A stretch of DNA of 64,000 nucleotides, taken from positions 52,791,533 through 52,855,532 of the forward strand of contig OZ034967.1 in assembly GCA_964030785.1 (NCBI GenBank). Direction: 5' to 3'. This DNA comes from Siderastrea siderea. Its lineage: Eukaryota; Cnidaria; Anthozoa; Scleractinia; Rhizangiidae. Both the position numbers and the translations under genes were made by a program. The notes beneath the pieces are model-generated. The model did not search any database and was not told the DNA's origin. It saw only the letters and a program-made list of their open reading frames with translations. How positions within the stretch are numbered: position 1 is the stretch's first letter; every line of letters starts with the position of its first letter. Positions 11,464 to 23,837 of the stretch are shown here, one piece after another.

Positions 11464-14400
11464 TTACAACTTCACACCTTTCTTTTCCGCCTGGTAAAGA
11501 AAAGGAAACAGTATTACAGAATTGTACGTTGTTAGTGGTACGCGTAAGTGTGCCCACTTACCATTTGTCGTGCAAATGCAGCCTTCTTATTAAGAAAGCG
11601 CATTGTCATACAGACGTACCTGAATTTTTAGCCATTTCAGAGCTATGAGAACCTGCAAGCAAAAAGTAAATAAATCGTCTTGTTAAAACACGATGTGAAC
11701 TGACAGAATCTGAAACTGAGTTTTAAAAACATTGAGAGTGAAAAACTCCACGTCTTATCACAGTAAAATTTAATGTGTTATAATCTACGTTTTGAGAGAA
11801 CAAGTGCAAAACAGACTGAAACCGAATGACATGATTTACACTGACTTCTTACGAGACTTTTGAAGTACCACCCTCACACCTAGTTCTGTAAACAGGCGTC
11901 TTCAGTGGGGAGAGAGCAAAAGAACAACTGGCGGAGGGAGCGACGACTCGTTCCCACCGCGTCGTTCCCATCCCCAGGCCCCACTCGTCTTCCGGTCGTG
12001 TCCTATTTGAACAATAGAGTTCTTCTGTCGAAGGCACTATCGTGTGATAGGTTGCCCGAGGAAAATTGATGTTCACAACAAATATTAGCCCAAGAATGTA
12101 GTTCGAGGGCTTATATGAAGTTTGAACATCAAATTTCCGAGGGAAACTATCACACATAGGGCCTGAGATAGAAGGACTCTATTGCTTTCATTGTACAACG
12201 CTAAATTTTGAGCCGAAATTGCCAGAAACGGGTACTATACGCTGATAGGCGCCCGCTGAGGAGAGACACTATCGCGTCACGTGATCGATTTCCACCAATG
12301 GGAACACGCCAAAATTTAACGTTGTACTATGATCTTCCTTAAAGAGCCTATTCGCAGGCTACCAGTTCTCTAAATTGAAGCATGTACCGCGATAAACGGC
12401 GCGTGTTGTAGAAATTGGCGGGTTATAAAGTTAAGAAAAGCCCCTCCTGGCTAATTGCTCAAAATTCGCAGTTGCCCTTGAAGCAAACCGCTCGTTTTTT
12501 CGGACAATCTTTAAGCCTCATGCATTATCAGCTAATGTAGAGGTTTATGTACTAACAAGTCAGATCCACTTCGGTGAATAATTTTTAACTTTTAGACGGA
12601 TGGCGCATGAATTGGTACTCACCTGAGGAACATTCTGTTTCTCATACAAATCTACGGTAACAAATCCGTACTCCTTTGGGACGCCATACGCCGTCACAAA
12701 GTCACTAAACCAACCAATGTTTTCCATCTGCAACAAGGAACGGAAAAAAAGGTTAAGCTGAGTAAGCGACAAAATGCACTCTGTCGCTATTCTACCCGGG
12801 ACCTACCATTTGAAATGGCATCTTCATCTTGTTGATCTTCTTGACTGTTCCTGGTTGAATCTTATTCGCTAGCCTTACAAGTAAAAAAAAAGAAACAATA
12901 ATAAATATATTTATTTTTTCTTTGAATAAAAGAGAAGTCTTTCCGTCTCCCGACGTGTTCACTTACCGTGCCTAAAATGGGAGAATTCGTGTGTAGACAA
13001 ATCCATGGGGAAAGGGGATCTCTTCCTATGTGAACTATGTGGGAGCAAGACGAGTTATAAATCCCCAGGGGAAAGGAAGGGGAGCAAGACGAGTTATAAA
13101 TCCCCATGGGAAAGGAAGGGGAGCAAGACGAGTTATAAATCCCCAGGGGAAAGGAAGTAGTTCCCTGTATAAGCTACATATTTTAAGTCTTAACACTGAA
13201 AGTGCCTCACATCGTTCACGGCTCCATCGAGCTGTATGTTTCTGAAGTTTCTCTTTCTCCAGCTACAGTTGCCCTTGCCCTCCCCACCAACGCCCCCCCC
13301 CCCCCCCCACCCCGAAGAACTGGAGGCAAAGGAGCACACAATACAGTGCATATTCTCTCTGTTCTCTCTAACAAAATCTCCACAACTTAACGCATAAAAC
13401 AACATAACAACATACTGGCAGAGTGTTTGACCGTTCTTTAACTCCTCGGCAAAATCTGATGGATTATCTGAAGGAACAGAGGCACCAGTGGCCCTCTGAA
13501 TCCACGAACATATATCCCTCGCAACTTCTCTATCCCACTTTGATGCCATCTAAAAACAACCAAAAAAACCAGTTCCTCAGCTGTTTTACTACCTTGAATT
13601 ACGCACTAATGAAATGAAACGTATGGCCTGAGAAATTCAAAAGAGCGCAGAATGGTCACCAGTCTGCGAAAGTTTAGTTCGGCGTCGAGCGTGGATTTTG
13701 AGCTAGAGATCTGGTGCAAGAAGTAATACTAGGAGAAAGAACTGGGTTGAGACGATTTTGTGTCACTAATTATATAACGAGTTTACGCGCGAGGATCGGG
13801 CGCGAGCTGCTTTTGCGTTTATCTGTGACAACCTGTTTACTACATACATTCTCAGTTAAACCTTCAAATTTTGTACGGCCATTGAAATAATAATAAACGC
13901 CTCTGGGTAGTGCTTTTCTTTGTTACTAGGTTAACTATGCTGTACAACATGGTTCCAACGTTGAATCAGCCTAGGAAACACTGAAATGTGTCCATTCAAA
14001 GGAAAGGATTGAGTAGTACTTTCCTGTGGTACTGTTTCAGGTGTACAAGGTAATTCTTAGGGTGTGTTCCTTTGGAATGATCCAGATCAGGATCAGTGAT
14101 CCAAGAACATTCGGATCATGGCGCATCAAAGAAACTGAAGGATCCTTGTCCAGAGTGGATTCATCGGTTCCTTTGATGCACCATGATCGGAGTGATCTTG
14201 GATGACTGATCCTGATCTGAATCATCCCAAAGGAAAGCACCCTAAGTTTTGAGTCTGTGGTAAAAAGCCTAAAGCGTGCGTGACCATTCCTGACAGGAAA
14301 GCTACCGAGCAATATTTGCCTGCAGTACTTTTTATTGTTCTTTACAAGGTGTAGCAAAAATTTGGAGTCTGTGGAAGAAATCCTCAAGTGTGACCATTCC

Positions 14401-17400
14401 AATGAAAGCTACTGAACTGTACTGTCCTGTGGTAATGTTTACTATGTTGTACAAGGTGGTCCTCACCTTTTCGTCTCCCGGCGATTTTAAGGTGACCGCT
14501 AGGACAGCTATTTGTTTGTTTACTTCCTCTGATGCTGTTTGTGTTTGCATTTTGCATATTTGATAACGATTCGACTCAAAGTTTTTAACTTGGGCGCTAT
14601 AGGACATGAATAATAGAACAAGCATGCCACCTGTCAACTACGTTCGGTGAATTTGAAATCACAACTGAATCCTCAGCCTCCCTCCCCACCCTTCCCACTA
14701 ACCCAACATCACTTCTCTTTCGTCTGTTAGTTTCACGGACTGACACGAAATCTGTCAAATGAACATTTCAGAAGTTTGAATTTTTATCGCCATGAAACGA
14801 GGCAGACTAATTGCGGCGTGATATATATCAATAAGTAGTATTCTTTATTTTGAACAAGTTGTGTAAAAAGCAATAGGTTCGCGCTTGTACAACTTTCAAG
14901 AGTCGTGCAACGTAAGTTGAATGGCAATGACTCGACTTTCAAATTCCGCAAGTAAAGGTAACTTTAAAGGCATTCTATTATCTCTTCCTACTACATATAA
15001 GCTTCAAAACAGAGCAACAGTATACGTCTTCCACAACAACATTGACAAGAATGCTCCTCAAAGGAAAAGAAAATTCCCGAAGCCCCTTATACAACATTAA
15101 ATTATAAATGGATTATAGCTGAGCGTAGAACTCTTGACGATTATTATTTCAAGAACTTGCCGCTCGCCCATGATAGCTTTAATGAGACTCCTACATTTGT
15201 TTACTTCTTGATAGAAGAAAAGTAAAAGATATATAACTTTACCTTGATTCCGTAGCTTTGTCTTCCGTAAAATTGTTCAAGAGAATAACTTTAGAGCTCA
15301 GCTTGTTATCTTGTTCGAATACTGTGGAGCTCGTTTCGCTTGGGTTCTTTTACATTTATTAGCTTTTGACACACCCCGGCTAATTTGCATTGTATTGTTA
15401 AATGAACTGAAATATTTTTTACTTAATAGAGACACGCGAATCTACATAACAATAAAAAAGCTTTCGACTGAGAAAGTGTTTTAGATGTCTAATCGCAGTT
15501 CCGACCAATCAGTAACATTTGATAACAACAGAGACTAAATAGTATTAATGGGGGTTAGTTTTAACCCGACGTGTTCAATCGATAAAACCGATAATCGATC
15601 ACATTCGATAAAAATCGATAAAAATTAAGTTGTATCGGAAATCGATAAAAATCGATAAAGGGATACGTTGTGAGTAATCGATAATTATCGATTTTTCAAT
15701 TATTCTCATCGATTTTATCAAACTTATCGATTTTATCGGCGTAATATTTTTCCACGTGTTTTTTGTGGGGAAAATAGAAATGAACGGACTTACTTAGAAA
15801 CTGTTACTACTTCAATAAACGATTCTAGAACAATTTTATTGCATCGAACGGTAACATTTTCAGACCAACAGGCCTGTAAAAAGTTTAAAATGAGTCAGTG
15901 GGTCAAGACATGATTCCAGAATCAAAGAAATAAAAGAAAGAAGAACCTCAACTAGAATTAAATTGAATAAAATATATTATTGAAACTTGTTTGTATGATT
16001 TCGTTGACCCTGATAACTACGACTGTAAGAGGGCGAAGAGGGCTGTAAGGGTAACTCAATTTGCTGGAACACCCGACTAAACACCCTAACGAAGTCAATG
16101 AAAAGCAAAGAAAAACAAATGATAAGGCTGAGCGCTAGCTGAACAAGTGCTGCCACCGAAAAAGATGTTTTGTTGTATTTCACCGGGGTGAAAAATGCAC
16201 GGTCGTCGTGAGACGATAAAATCGATATCATTAAAAACCAGAATCAGTTGTGAGTATCGATTTCTATCGATTGATCGATAAAATCGATAACGTTTAATTA
16301 AGAATTATCGATTGTTATCGATTTATCGAACGGTTTTCCGATATCGGTTTTTATGATTGAACACGTCGGGGTTTTAACGATTGACGGTCAAAAACAAGAA
16401 AATACAGTCGAACCTCTCAAGCTCAAGAGCGACCAAACAAATAGCTGCTTAAAAGCGGTCCCAAGCGTAGTCATTCGACGGCAGAAAAGAAATTCGATAC
16501 ACAAACAAGTGGTCGCCAAAGATAGGTATATACAAGAAGTGGTCGCCCAGATCCAGGGCGTTGGCTTGCATCTTTGTTAGCAAACATGATTTACAGTCTA
16601 ATCAAATCTTAACGTACAAAATAAAAACTAGATCGGGGAAATCATTATACATTAGACCCGGCCCACTTTCTTCATGCTAGCACTTGTTTCCGTATCTCAA
16701 ACTGACATTTCTTTTTCACTTAAAATTACATGAGCCTCGAACCCGGGTCATTCGCTACATAAGTATACAAAAGACATGCATCCACACCAACTAGAGCTAG
16801 TTGCCGGAATTGGTAATTTTTAGCAAATTCATATGGAGAGTTACCATAACAATATATATAATAAGAAAGCTAACCGTTTTCAAAACAGTGCTTAACCCTA
16901 ACCACTGTAAATCAGTGCTAATCCCCGAAAAAGCTCTTCTTTGTTTGACCAGAGCTCTTTTCTTTCAGTTCTCTGCCTAACAAACAGGGTTCTGTTGTCG
17001 TGTACGTCAGCACTTGAACGACGACGAATAGTAAATGGTGCAAACCTCATAAGATGTCCAAGGTCAGTTTGAGAGATGGAAACGAGTGTTTTTGATCCCC
17101 AGCTACCTCGAATCCCCCGCTCTTTTGAAACCCATTTCCCTTGGTTGTTGTTCCTAACTTATTCACTATTATCTATCTTCATCTCCCGTTATCTCAAACA
17201 ATTATTGGTTTCCGGTGCGTGTTCGAGATAGCGGTAGTCTACTGTATGCAAACAAAAGCACCCGAAATATGATAAAACATTTGTATTCAACATATCGTGT
17301 TGGATAAACAGCCTCAATAGAACTCTTGCAGTCGATCTGCATTCTCTCTACGTCTTTTCAACTGCCTATGTAAGGCTCAGATTGTTTGAAGAGCACTGAA

Positions 17401-18978
17401 ATTTATTTACCAGATCAGTCGCTATCAAGTGGATAAAATTAACGTATTAGTTAAAATACAACGTAACCGCTGCAGCAAAGGGATTGATCGAGATTGAATA
17501 CTGGTGAGGTTTACTGCTCTTCCGAATAAAACGAGGTCAAAATGCAAATTTTAGCTGTTGATGAAAACTAATAAAGGACACAAAGCTGGTAATGTTTCCA
17601 TGGTATGTTTACAAAGCGGCATAGAAAACATTACGTCCTTTTTCCCAGTTTCACCTTGCCTGCAATTGCATGCGTTATTTAGAGAACTCAACACGTACTA
17701 GGTTGCATGTAAAGTTATCTAGTTAATCCTCCTCGTATCTATGTCTACCATCTTGACAATTCCAAAATTTGATCCTTCTATATGTAAAGCTGATTAAAGG
17801 TTTACATATTGCAAGTATATTATCAAGTGTCTCATGCGAGTTTCGTTTTTTCAAGTGAAAAAAAACCTGCAAATGCTGTAAAACGTTCAGAGATAATAAA
17901 GTGCCAGAATTATCAAGCTCATTGCGTTGAGACCATGCTGATTGATTGGCGGGAAACAAGTTACGACAAAGCGGCTCAGTCACAGCTTATCAATATTGGC
18001 TTTCAATGCCAATCAATATTTATATAGGCTTAGCTTTTAATCACCTGTTTAATACAGTCTGGTTTAGCTGATGTTTTTACGGGAGAATTAAAGAGAAAAA
18101 GCTGTTCTATCGAAGGATATCACTGGTTGTGTAAAATAGCAATTATCTCTATATTTAGATCAAAGAATCAAAAGCATAGGAAAAAATGCATTTAGCTTTC
18201 AATGTTCATGTTTTCGTTCGTATAATAAGGCTTTCAATGTTTTGTGTTGGTTCGTAAACTGTTGTATAAATTGATATGTTAATCCAGCCAGTATTCTTCT
18301 TAGGCAGTGAAAAGATGGCGAAAAGTTTCGTCCTTCAGTTGCATTAAATCTGAATGCGTCAAGATGAACCGACATCCAAATCGACTTAAAATTTTGAGAT
18401 CGGCGAAGTAAACGCGCATACAAATTTCACTCTCAAACGTGAAATACAATAACAATTTCATTTCATGTAAATAATATACATCTGCTCCTCAATGGCGCTC
18501 ATAAACTCGTTAATGTTTATCGTTCTACTGTATTTTAAAATGGTTGCAATGATTTGCTATGCTCTTTGAACTTTTAACACACAGATTTTATCGGTCGGGC
18601 ACTTGTCATGAGAAAAAAACCATCCCAAAAAATTCTTACCCAAACAACGCTTTTCACAGCCGATCGACAAGCAGTACAATATTTGGCGCATTCACGCTGT
18701 GATCAACATTTATACAAAGCTTCTGCTTTACAAGTATAAGTGGGGTAGAACTAAAAGTGGTGACCAGGAAAACTATCAACTGACGACCTTGATAATTTCT
18801 CGCGATCGCAGTACCTAGGCCATCAAACGGTACTTGATCATCATTAACAGAGGCATCTAAACTCAAGGAATTGATTTCTATCACAATTCCATGCTTGAGT
18901 AGAGTTCAAAACCACAATTATAAAACCTACCTTGCTCTCGCCGCCGGGTGAGGAAGGGTGAAACGGTCGATACGCCAT
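11464..18978 (-). CDS. Short CH-domain protein of the transgelin/calponin family, complete, 6 exons, 137 aa
   Basis: Coding exons in order: 18931-18978, 13416-13549, 12807-12873, 12623-12727, 11620-11652, 11464-11490. All have AG acceptors and GT donors and sum to 414 nt with no internal stop. Exon 1 gives MAYRPFHPSSPGGESK; exon 2 starts the CH domain (ARDICSWIQRATG, LKNGQTLC); exon 3 gives LANKIQPGTVKKINKMKMPF; exon 4 MMENIGWFSDF and VTVDLYEKQNVPQ; exon 5 the 11-residue VLIALKWLKIQ; and exon 6 AEKKGVKL plus stop. Transgelin-family CH domains bind or bundle actin in muscle and cytoskeleton. Unlike its neighbours it lacks the C-terminal calponin repeat, so it is CH-only. Exon sizes and phases match the paralogues, supporting tandem duplication. 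Exon 1 is chosen by splice phase and family resemblance and is the least certain part. Confidence 0.8.
12003..12335. repeat. Dispersed repeat R1, copy 1
   Basis: The sequence from ACAATAGAGTTCTTCTGTCG through the GATGTTCACA..TTTGAACATC foldback to CCAATGGGAACACGCCAAAA is repeated at 60121-60455 in the same orientation. It lies in the intron 11653-12622 of the CH-only gene. Confidence 0.75.
13030..13160. repeat. Tandem repeat, about 44-bp unit, three copies, intronic
   Basis: GAGCAAGACGAGTTATAAAT followed by CCCC(A)GGGGAAAGGAAG recurs three times head to tail. It lies in the intron 12874-13415, which also has a poly-C run at 13292-13312. Confidence 0.85.
13960..14480. repeat. Imperfect tandem repeat with embedded 191-bp foldback MITE
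   Basis: Units containing AAAGCTACTGAACTGTACTG, CCTGTGG and TGTACAAGGTGGT recur at irregular spacing; the same family appears at 53460-54000. Embedded at 14056-14246 is a foldback MITE: CTTAGGGTGTGTTCCTTTGG at the left pairs with CCAAAGGAAAGCACCCTAAG at the right, and GATCAGGATCAG with CTGATCCTGATC. The repeat lies in the large first intron (13550-18930). Confidence 0.7.
15565..16370. mobile_element. 806-bp MITE with ATCGAT-rich subterminal repeats and 7-bp target duplication
   Basis: The left end CCCGACGTGTTCAATCGATA and right end TGATTGAACACGTCGGG are inverted copies, flanked on both sides by GTTTTAA (15558-15564 and 16371-16377). Both subterminal regions hold many copies of ATCGATAA or its complement, the type of array transposases or host factors bind. 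The interior has no convincing coding sequence. Confidence 0.8.
16378..18930. other. Intronic stretch without recognised genes
   Basis: This is the distal part of the first intron of the CH-only gene. Around 16390-16460 and 17160-17245 there are pieces resembling degraded Tigger-type ends (CAGTCGAACCTCTCAAGCTC; CGGTAGTCTACTGTA). No exon was recognised on either strand. Confidence 0.4.
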
Positions 18979-19145
18979 TTTTGAGGTGGATTTCAGGGAC
19001 AGACAGTTGTGAATGACTGAAGACGGTTGTGTGAATGAATGAATGCGCTACGAAACAAACTCATGAATGGCATGTGTCACGCCTGCGTCACGCCCGTCTG
19101 GCAATTCTAGGTCAAACGTCAATTGAATGATTGACGTAAGGTAGG

Positions 19146-19400
19146 GAAATGAGCCCGGGGGGGAAGGACTACCATATGAAAGTGACAGAGATGCGCGTCG
19201 TCTCGCTTACGAGTGTAAATTGCAGATTTTAGTCTCACTTAGGGTGTTCAGGACGGAGAGCCAATATTCTTACCCATACAAGCATCGCGTAGGGTTGGGC
19301 GTAAAGAAATATCTATAAAAAAAAAAACGCCATCATACTGTGTCAACATCTCTAGCGCAGTTAAAATCACTATAGCTCTTATTTGGTTGTCTGTTTCAGT
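19146..19400. repeat. Dispersed repeat R2, copy 1
   Basis: The block with CATATGAAAGTGACAGAGAT, GTGTAAATTGCAGATTTT and TTATTTGGTTGTCTGTTT is repeated at 56599-56850 with moderate divergence and the same orientation. It lies just upstream of the first exon of the CH-only gene. Confidence 0.75.
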
Positions 19401-19792
19401 ATGGTCTCCTTTAGGGGTCAAATAAAGCCTGAGCCACGCCCAGATTGGTCTCATTTAAAAAAGAGTTCTAATATTCCGACGAGCATCGTCGTCCCTTTTA
19501 TATGGGAATCCCTCCTCCACAAATGAGGGTTTTTTAATAAGTAGTCTAAGTAGGGTCAAAGGTGTAAATTAGGTAAAATGCGTGTATTTCTCCGACTGCA
19601 GCTAGTGTCGCTAGTTTACCTCACAGAAGTCGTATCAGAGTTTGATTGAAGCGGGATGAAATAAATGCAGACCTTCACACACCGGCAGTAGCATTACTGC
19701 ACATGATGAGAGACGACTTTTTTTCTCTCGCGCGCGCACCGCTTGAAAATCTACCAAGTGGAACAAGTCGTCTCCACATGTACAAGTCGTCT

Positions 19793-19953
19793 CCTGCCTC
19801 GTCCCCAGGCGCCGGTTTAGCACGGGCAAACAGGGAGCGCTGGGTGTCATGGGAAGGATGCAAAACGCGGAGCCACCGGCTGCAGTGCACCTATCCCAGA
19901 ACGCCAAGCGCACCAGCACACAATAAGGAGGGACGCCTGGGGACGAGGCAGCC
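19793..19953. mobile_element. Short MITE with CTGCCTCGTCCCCAGGCG ends
   Basis: CTGCCTCGTCCCCAGGCG at the left is an exact inverted match to CGCCTGGGGACGAGGCAG at the right. The GC-rich interior produces open frames on both strands by composition only. Confidence 0.65.
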
Positions 19954-20115
19954 AAAATGGTGCAGCGCGACTTCTTTCGCTTTCTTTTAGTCGCCTCAGT
20001 CTGATTTTCAGACGGCTTCGAGTCCAAGGGCAGTGGTCCGCCCCGTGCCACTTTGAACACGTCTAGGAATGGCGCTATTTTATATTAAAAGGTACGGTGG
20101 CCCACAACTGTCACG

Positions 20116-20515
20116 GCAAAATCTTTTTCGTCACGGCAAAATCATTTTGGCCACGGCAAAATCATTTTCGTCACGGCAAAATCGTTTTCAACCGCGGCAG
20201 AATCATTTTGGCCACGGTAAAATCATTTTCGTCACGGCAAAATCATTTTGCCACGGCAAAATCATTCCACGGCAAAATCATTTTTGTCACGGCAAAATCA
20301 TTTTGGCCACGGCAAGATCATTTTCGTCACGGCAAAATCATTTTGGCCACGGCAAAATCATTTTCGTCACGGCAAAATCATTTTCGTCACAGCAAAATTA
20401 TTTTGGCCACGGCAAAATCATTTTCGTCACAGCAAAATCATTTTAACCATGGCAAAATCATTTTCGTCACGGCAAAATCATTGTCAACCGCGGCAAAATC
20501 ATTTTCAACCAAGGT
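20116..20515. repeat. Left 20-bp tandem repeat array of the foldback element
   Basis: About 20 copies of CACGGCAAAATCATTTT with alternating GGC and CGT linkers. Because the unit is near 20 bp, all three frames stay open and give repetitive peptides (HGKIIF, TAKSF, RQNHF) that are artefacts. Confidence 0.9.
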
Positions 20516-21089
20516 AAATATATTTTGTACGCACGTGACCTCTGTTCCAGTTATAAAATGGGGTTGGAAGACCTGCGCGAATCCCACTTCACGTCTTTGT
20601 ACGCCGCGCCTTATCTCGGTCTTTTGATCAATTTTGCTTCTTGTGCTTTTGTAGTGGGTTTAGTTGGAGGATTTTCAAATGGTCAATTGAGCCGTTACAA
20701 CTTAGGCGTCGTATTTTTAAGACTTTGTTCTCGAGGTCATATCTGATCAATTTTCTGATAACCGGTGGATTCTTGTGGCTCGCAATGTTTGCTATTCTCA
20801 GTTTAATTTGACCTCTGATCGTTTGTTAAACGACTTAATGTGGTTTCTGGTTTTAAAAAATGTTGACGGGCCTACACGACTCCCGCGTTCGTAGAAGAAA
20901 TTCTTAAGCCATCATAGCTTAGCTCTAACTAGTGGGTCTTGAAGGGATTTCCCTTTTCAATATGAGATGATGGGAGGCTCCTTAAAGATTTTTTTCACCT
21001 GTGGTTGGTTTTGTAAAAGGTGCCATTTTCCCATCAGAATTTTCTTTAGGCTAGGCAATGCGGAGCGTTACCTAGCGTTATGAGCATTA

Positions 21090-23640
21090 TGAGCAGAGAA
21101 GACAAAATCAACGAGGGTCAAGTTCTACTAGATGATATAAATAACTACCGACCCCTAGAAGAACCTATGGTTGAAACCACAGCCAAGAAAGTAAATCAGT
21201 TCAGTGATAAAATCGCTCCTCCAAGGAAACCACATTGACGAAATGACGGGTAAATGGCCTTCCCTTACGCCAAATCCTCCGCGAATTCCAGTTTTTTACA
21301 CACTATCAAAGATTCACAAACCGACGCCTGTCGGGAGAACTATAATATCGAGGTGTGATGGCCCTACAGAGCGGTTATCGTCATTTGTTGACCGACTCAT
21401 TCAGCCTATAGCACAAAAACAGATTCGTATCTAAAAGATTAGACAGACTTCATTAACTTCGTTGAGAAGACGAAATTGCCTCAGAACGTGATTCTTGCCT
21501 CCATGGACGTTACTAGCCTCTATTCTAACATACCTCAAGAGGAAGGAATTACCACCGTATGCCAAGCATACGAAGCATTCTACATCGAACCCCTCTCCCC
21601 CCCCCCCCCATACCTACGAGGTATTTAAGAGAAATGCTCAGTCTAATCTTACAAGAAAACTCGTTTCGCTTTAACGGGAGCGATTATTTACAAACCCATG
21701 GAACTGCCATGGGAACGAAAATGGCCGTAGCTATTGCTAATATCTTCATGGCCAAAATAGAGAGACAAATACCTAGACAGAGCAGTAAAAAACGAGGGTC
21801 CACAATAGGGTTCTCAGATCCCGTCATCCTGCCTTTTTTTCCTGTTAATCCCGCCATCCCGCCCTTCTTTACGTCAAAATCCCGATCCCGCCTAATTTTT
21901 TAAATAGTTTTCTACTTTCATGATGAAAACCTCACATACCTTTACACAATGGATAAAAGACAAGTAAACACGTTTTTATGGTCGATGGTCTCGATATCAT
22001 TTAAAAATACCGCCACTTCGAGCCACTAATGACCGTAACGAGTGTTTTCGTTTCTGTTTTAGACCCGTTTTACCTTTTTTGTCCAGGTACAAATGGAAGG
22101 TAAAAATTGTCAAAGACTGTTTGCTATGATATTCTGCCTATTCTCGGCCCTGCTTTTTTCTGGAAGACAACCTACTGAGTATGTAAATGAAGCCGGTAGT
22201 TGTTCAAAGTGTGGGGTGGTAAGGGCGACTTGGCTTTGATCTGAAGGTCGGCGTTTCCTTAGACACAAAAGTTTTCTCCACATTGTTTCTCTACAGGCCC
22301 AGCTGTATATAAACGGATTGTGTCCTTAGACAGGGCTAGGGGCCCAAAGGTCATGCAAAATCGGTCCAGTTATGGGGTCTGCAAAAATAAAATAAAACAA
22401 AACATTTGTAAAAGTGGACTCACTTAACTCACAGTTTATTTCAAAGCTTTCTGCGTCTCTATATTACTTGCTTCCAGTAAATTTCTGCTCCGAAATGTTT
22501 TTTTTTTTGAACGAAGGCATTCCTGCTCGCACTCTGCATAATATATAGCAACAAAATTTACGATGCCGAATACCTCGTTTTTGGCGACCGCCGTAAGGTT
22601 ACATTACCGTCCGCCGGTGTTGCCATACTGGCAGGACTAACCAAAGCTGATCATACCTGCTCCAACAAACGCTCCATGGAAAGGGTCGGAAAAGTTAAGA
22701 ACGCAGACAAGACTAAGAAATGCAAAACGACATGTGCCTGATATCTCTTTCCGAAATTAACACAAAAGGACTCATAATAGCTTGTCATTAAGGCTACTCT
22801 TCCTTGATCAATGCATCACTTGAAAGCTGACACACTTCATTCACAAACGATCCATTTGTATCAGCCTGCGCCGGTCAAATCATGCAGTCTCGTAAAAATT
22901 AAAATACCGTATCCCACTACTTTCCCCTTGCGATTCTCGCGTCCCTACTCCTCAAAAACACAAAATCCCACTCCCGCTCTCAAATGAAATTCCCGATTCC
23001 CGCTCCTGTTTTCAGCTCCCATCCCGAATATCGCCACAAAAATTATCCAAATCCCGCATCCCGCCAAACCTATTGTGGACCCTCAAAAACCGCTAGTCTG
23101 GAAAAGATACATTGACGACGTGTTCTCCTTGTGGGACACAGCACAGAAAAAATTGAAGAATTCCTAGGAAAGGCAAATTGCTTTCACCCAACAATCGAAT
23201 TTACGGCTGAAATATCAGAAACAGAGATTACATTCTTGGACACGAAAGTGTACAAAGGTGAGACATTTCACAAGAAATTTATCCTTGACGTGCAAACACA
23301 TACAAAGGAAACATTTGAGGAAAACACCAAAAACTTTAAATCACGCCTAAGTGTAGAGGATATCCAACAGGTGTAATAAAACAAAACACCTCTTAGAAGT
23401 AAAATTCTCCGTGAGAAAAACTAAACTAGAACAGAAGAACAAGGCTGCACGTAAGAAAATACTACCCTTTGTCACACAATACCACCCAGCATTACCTAGC
23501 CTAAAGAGAATTCTGATGGGAAAATGGCAGCTTATACAGAACCAACCACAGGTGAAAAAAGTCTTTAAGGAGCCTCCCATGATCTCATATCGAAAAGGGA
23601 AATCCCTTCAAGACCTACTAGTTAGAGCTAAGCTATGAGG
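21090..23640 (+). pseudogene. Penelope-like element reverse transcriptase, broken and interrupted
   Basis: Plus-strand pieces in several frames read as one PLE reverse transcriptase: NNYRPLEEPM, TPNPPRIPVFYTLSKIHKPT, CDGPTERLSSFVDRL, LASMDVTSLYSNIPQEEG, HGTAMGTKMAVAIANIFMA, then after an insertion WKRYIDDVFSLWD with the catalytic YIDD, then TEITFLDTKVY and the C-terminal YRKGKSLQDLLVRAKL. Frameshifts are needed near 21210 and 21430. Residues between LDVQTH and TFEENTKNF appear deleted relative to the family. The frame stops after RAKL, so the GIY-YIG endonuclease expected next is missing. The 1291-bp DNA element at 21794-23084 splits it just before YIDD. Dead copy. Confidence 0.85.
21794..23084. 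mobile_element. 1291-bp non-autonomous DNA transposon inside the Penelope-like RT
   Basis: Ends GAGGGTCCACAATAGG and CCTATTGTGGACCCTC are perfect 16-bp inverted repeats, flanked by AAAAAC (21788-21793, 23085-23090). Removing the insert and one AAAAAC rejoins the RT reading from RQSSKK to the YIDD block, which confirms the boundaries. The subterminal sequence is a series of ATCCCG-type repeats. No transposase is seen. Confidence 0.85.
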
Positions 23641-23837
23641 GCTTTAGAATTTCTTCTACGAACGCGGGAGTCGTGCAGGCCCGTCAACATTTTTTAACCC
23701 GCATTCAGAGGCACTCCACAGTTTGCGTAAAACATCTTCTACGAGTCACGAAACTGCGAGTCAGTTGTCCGCCATGGTTGATTAACTCCCATACCTTGCG
23801 AACAGAGGTCCGGCATGAGTACAAAATATATTTACCA

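Noticed and set aside
19635..20060. Minus-strand 141-codon frame and plus-strand 114-codon frame
   Set aside because: They overlap a GC-rich MITE (19793-19953), lack domains, and both strands are open by composition.
20069..20627. Long plus-strand open frames made of HGKIIF/TAKSF/RQNHF repeats
   Set aside because: They are translations of a 20-bp tandem array, open in all frames because the unit lacks stops. The mirror array at 23782-24269 gives the same peptides on the other strand.
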